Shown: in pieces, positions 63,112 to 64,000 of the stretch
Layout of the letters: every line of letters begins with the position of its first letter
Numbering within the stretch: the first letter of the stretch is position 1
DNA from: Sphingobacterium alkalisoli
Lineage (GTDB): Bacteria; Bacteroidota; Bacteroidia; Sphingobacteriales; Sphingobacteriaceae
Assembly: GCF_005049105.1 (NCBI RefSeq)
Contig: NZ_SUKA01000004.1
Location: 62,001 to 126,000, forward strand
DNA length: 64,000 nucleotides
Direction of reading: 5' to 3'
Program-made: the position numbers and the translations under genes
The notes under the pieces: model-generated
What the model was told of the DNA's origin: nothing
The model's database searches: none
What the model saw: only the letters and a program-made list of their open reading frames with translations

Positions 63112-64000
63112 TTAGTATTGGGCAACACCATATATAAATGAACTAGGATTATTGGTTTTGTACAACCCTCCCAAATTCTTAACATTAGGATCCGTACTGG
63201 TCACCCAATCCATTTTAAATTCTGCGCCTAATAAATAATTCTCTAGATCTATAATCTGAGTCCGTCTTGTATTCCAGTTTGTACTATACGAAATCAGGCT
63301 GTTATTGCCTGCCAACCTGATAATGTCGCCTTCCCTGGTATATGGAATAGAAGCAGTGGCAGTAAAGTTAGATGTTCCGCTACTATAAGCAAATTCTACA
63401 TAAAACGTAGTGGAATTAGTCAGCCTAAAAAATAAATAGCGAGTCGGTCTATTTGTTCCGGCAAATTTGGAAACCGTTGTATTAAAGACATTATTAAATT
63501 CCGAGGTTACACCCGCAGGCATCACATTACCCGTAATATATAAGGTCCTATACACCCCATTATAAGCAAACACCTGCTCCATCGGCATTATCGGCGAACT
63601 GTGCTGATATACGGGATACTCTTTCCCTGTTGTATCATATAAATAAAATTCCCCATTCTTTAATTCTCCCCGAATAAAAAACACATTTTCAACATTCAGT
63701 GGAACATTAAAGTTTATCCCTCCCAGTTCATAATTATACTTATATGTCACTGACTTCACACCATCACTATTCGAAATATACTGAAAGAGAAAATTTTTAT
63801 TTAAAGAATTCGGAACTATTTCAACCTTTTCAGTCACCCCATCAATTTCTATATAGTTATTTTCATGGGTCGCAAAATAATCATTTACCGCTGCAATACT
63901 TGTTCTGTATTGCCCTGTCAAATAAGACTGTTGATCAACTTGAGATAGTTTTGTTAATAGTAATAGGTTTTTATACCGCTTTCCTCTTAACACAATACTA
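63112..64000 (-). CDS. DUF4302-like lipoprotein, partial at window edge
   Basis: The frame runs to the window end without a start, so the N-terminus is missing; about 296 codons are visible. Visible text includes VLRGKRYKNLLLLTKLSQVD, FIRGELKNGEFYLYDTTGKE, RYLFFRLTNSTTFYVEFAY and a final FKMDWVTSTDPNVKNLGGLY. It resembles the C-terminal part of DUF4302 proteins, which sit in TonB/SusD-type outer-membrane uptake loci in Bacteroidota. The gene would belong to such a locus beyond the window. Family call moderate. Confidence 0.6.
   Translation of the reverse strand, partial: SIVLRGKRYKNLLLLTKLSQVDQQSYLTGQYRTSIAAVNDYFATHENNYIEIDGVTEKVEIVPNSLNKNFLFQYISNSDGVKSVTYKYNYELGGINFNVPLNVENVFFIRGELKNGEFYLYDTTGKEYPVYQHSSPIMPMEQVFAYNGVYRTLYITGNVMPAGVTSEFNNVFNTTVSKFAGTNRPTRYLFFRLTNSTTFYVEFAYSSGTSNFTATASIPYTREGDIIRLAGNNSLISYSTNWNTRRTQIIDLENYLLGAEFKMDWVTSTDPNVKNLGGLYKTNNPSSFIYGVAQY

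Overview
The window looks like a chromosomal segment of a Bacteroidota bacterium, most likely family Sphingobacteriaceae (Sphingobacterium/Pedobacter-like). The evidence is moderately AT-rich DNA, promoters of the Bacteroidota type (-7 element TAnnTTTG, often with an upstream TTG), and typical gene families: a TonB receptor beside a lipoprotein, an OmpA/CarboxypepD protein, PKD and CHAT proteins, Rrf2, GH3, a PRiA4-like protein, DUF4369 and a DUF4302-like protein. No rRNA, tRNA, CRISPR array, integrase or transposase was recognised.

Layout. (1) 1-11447 is a surface-glycan biosynthesis cluster. It has nine or ten glycosyltransferases of families GT2, GT4 and GT11 plus a DUF6492 protein, in alternating orientations, including a GT2-GT4 fusion and a tandem GT2 duplication. 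(2) 11448-12768 is a decaying zone with two broken genes: a frameshifted protein made of five 23-residue YYDxFD repeats, and a fibronectin-III-like protein with an in-frame stop. (3) 12769-18971 holds a qorB-like quinone reductase and its putative Rrf2 regulator with a shared 19-bp operator, a divergent TonB receptor/lipoprotein pair built around one palindrome, a GNAT acetyltransferase and SixA. (4) 19111-28227 holds a YyaL-type thioredoxin-domain protein, SlyD, MnmD, a dicarboxylate symporter, a 350-bp chain of hairpins, a Cys-type CcmE, CcmF and a DUF2520 protein.

(5) 28364-41184 is housekeeping: a glutamate-synthase-like flavoprotein, MarR, an omega-amidase, a polyprenyl synthase, a GT4, a DUF59 protein, a KhtTU-type K+/H+ antiporter pair, a metallo-hydrolase, RecJ, LptB and GH3. 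(6) 41192-49105 is the most intriguing locus. An ECF-like sigma factor and a membrane anti-sigma with a TPR-like C-terminus are divergent from a PKD outer-membrane-type protein and a TPR-CHAT caspase-like lipoprotein, and an OmpA protein converges on them. Both divergent promoters carry the same short motif. (7) 49419-61277 is core metabolism and RNA modification: IlvE, MiaA, a PRiA4-like protein, a CCA/HD nucleotidyltransferase, PdxA, RsmA, a FAD monooxygenase, a hydroxyacid dehydrogenase, a UbiA-like membrane protein and Acs. (8) 61352-64000 holds small lipoproteins, a frameshifted small gene and a partial DUF4302-like protein.

Best candidate for an undescribed system: the sigma/anti-sigma/PKD/CHAT locus. 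It could be a cell-envelope signalling device in which a caspase-like protease acts on a membrane-bound anti-sigma factor. This is inferred from gene order and domain content only.
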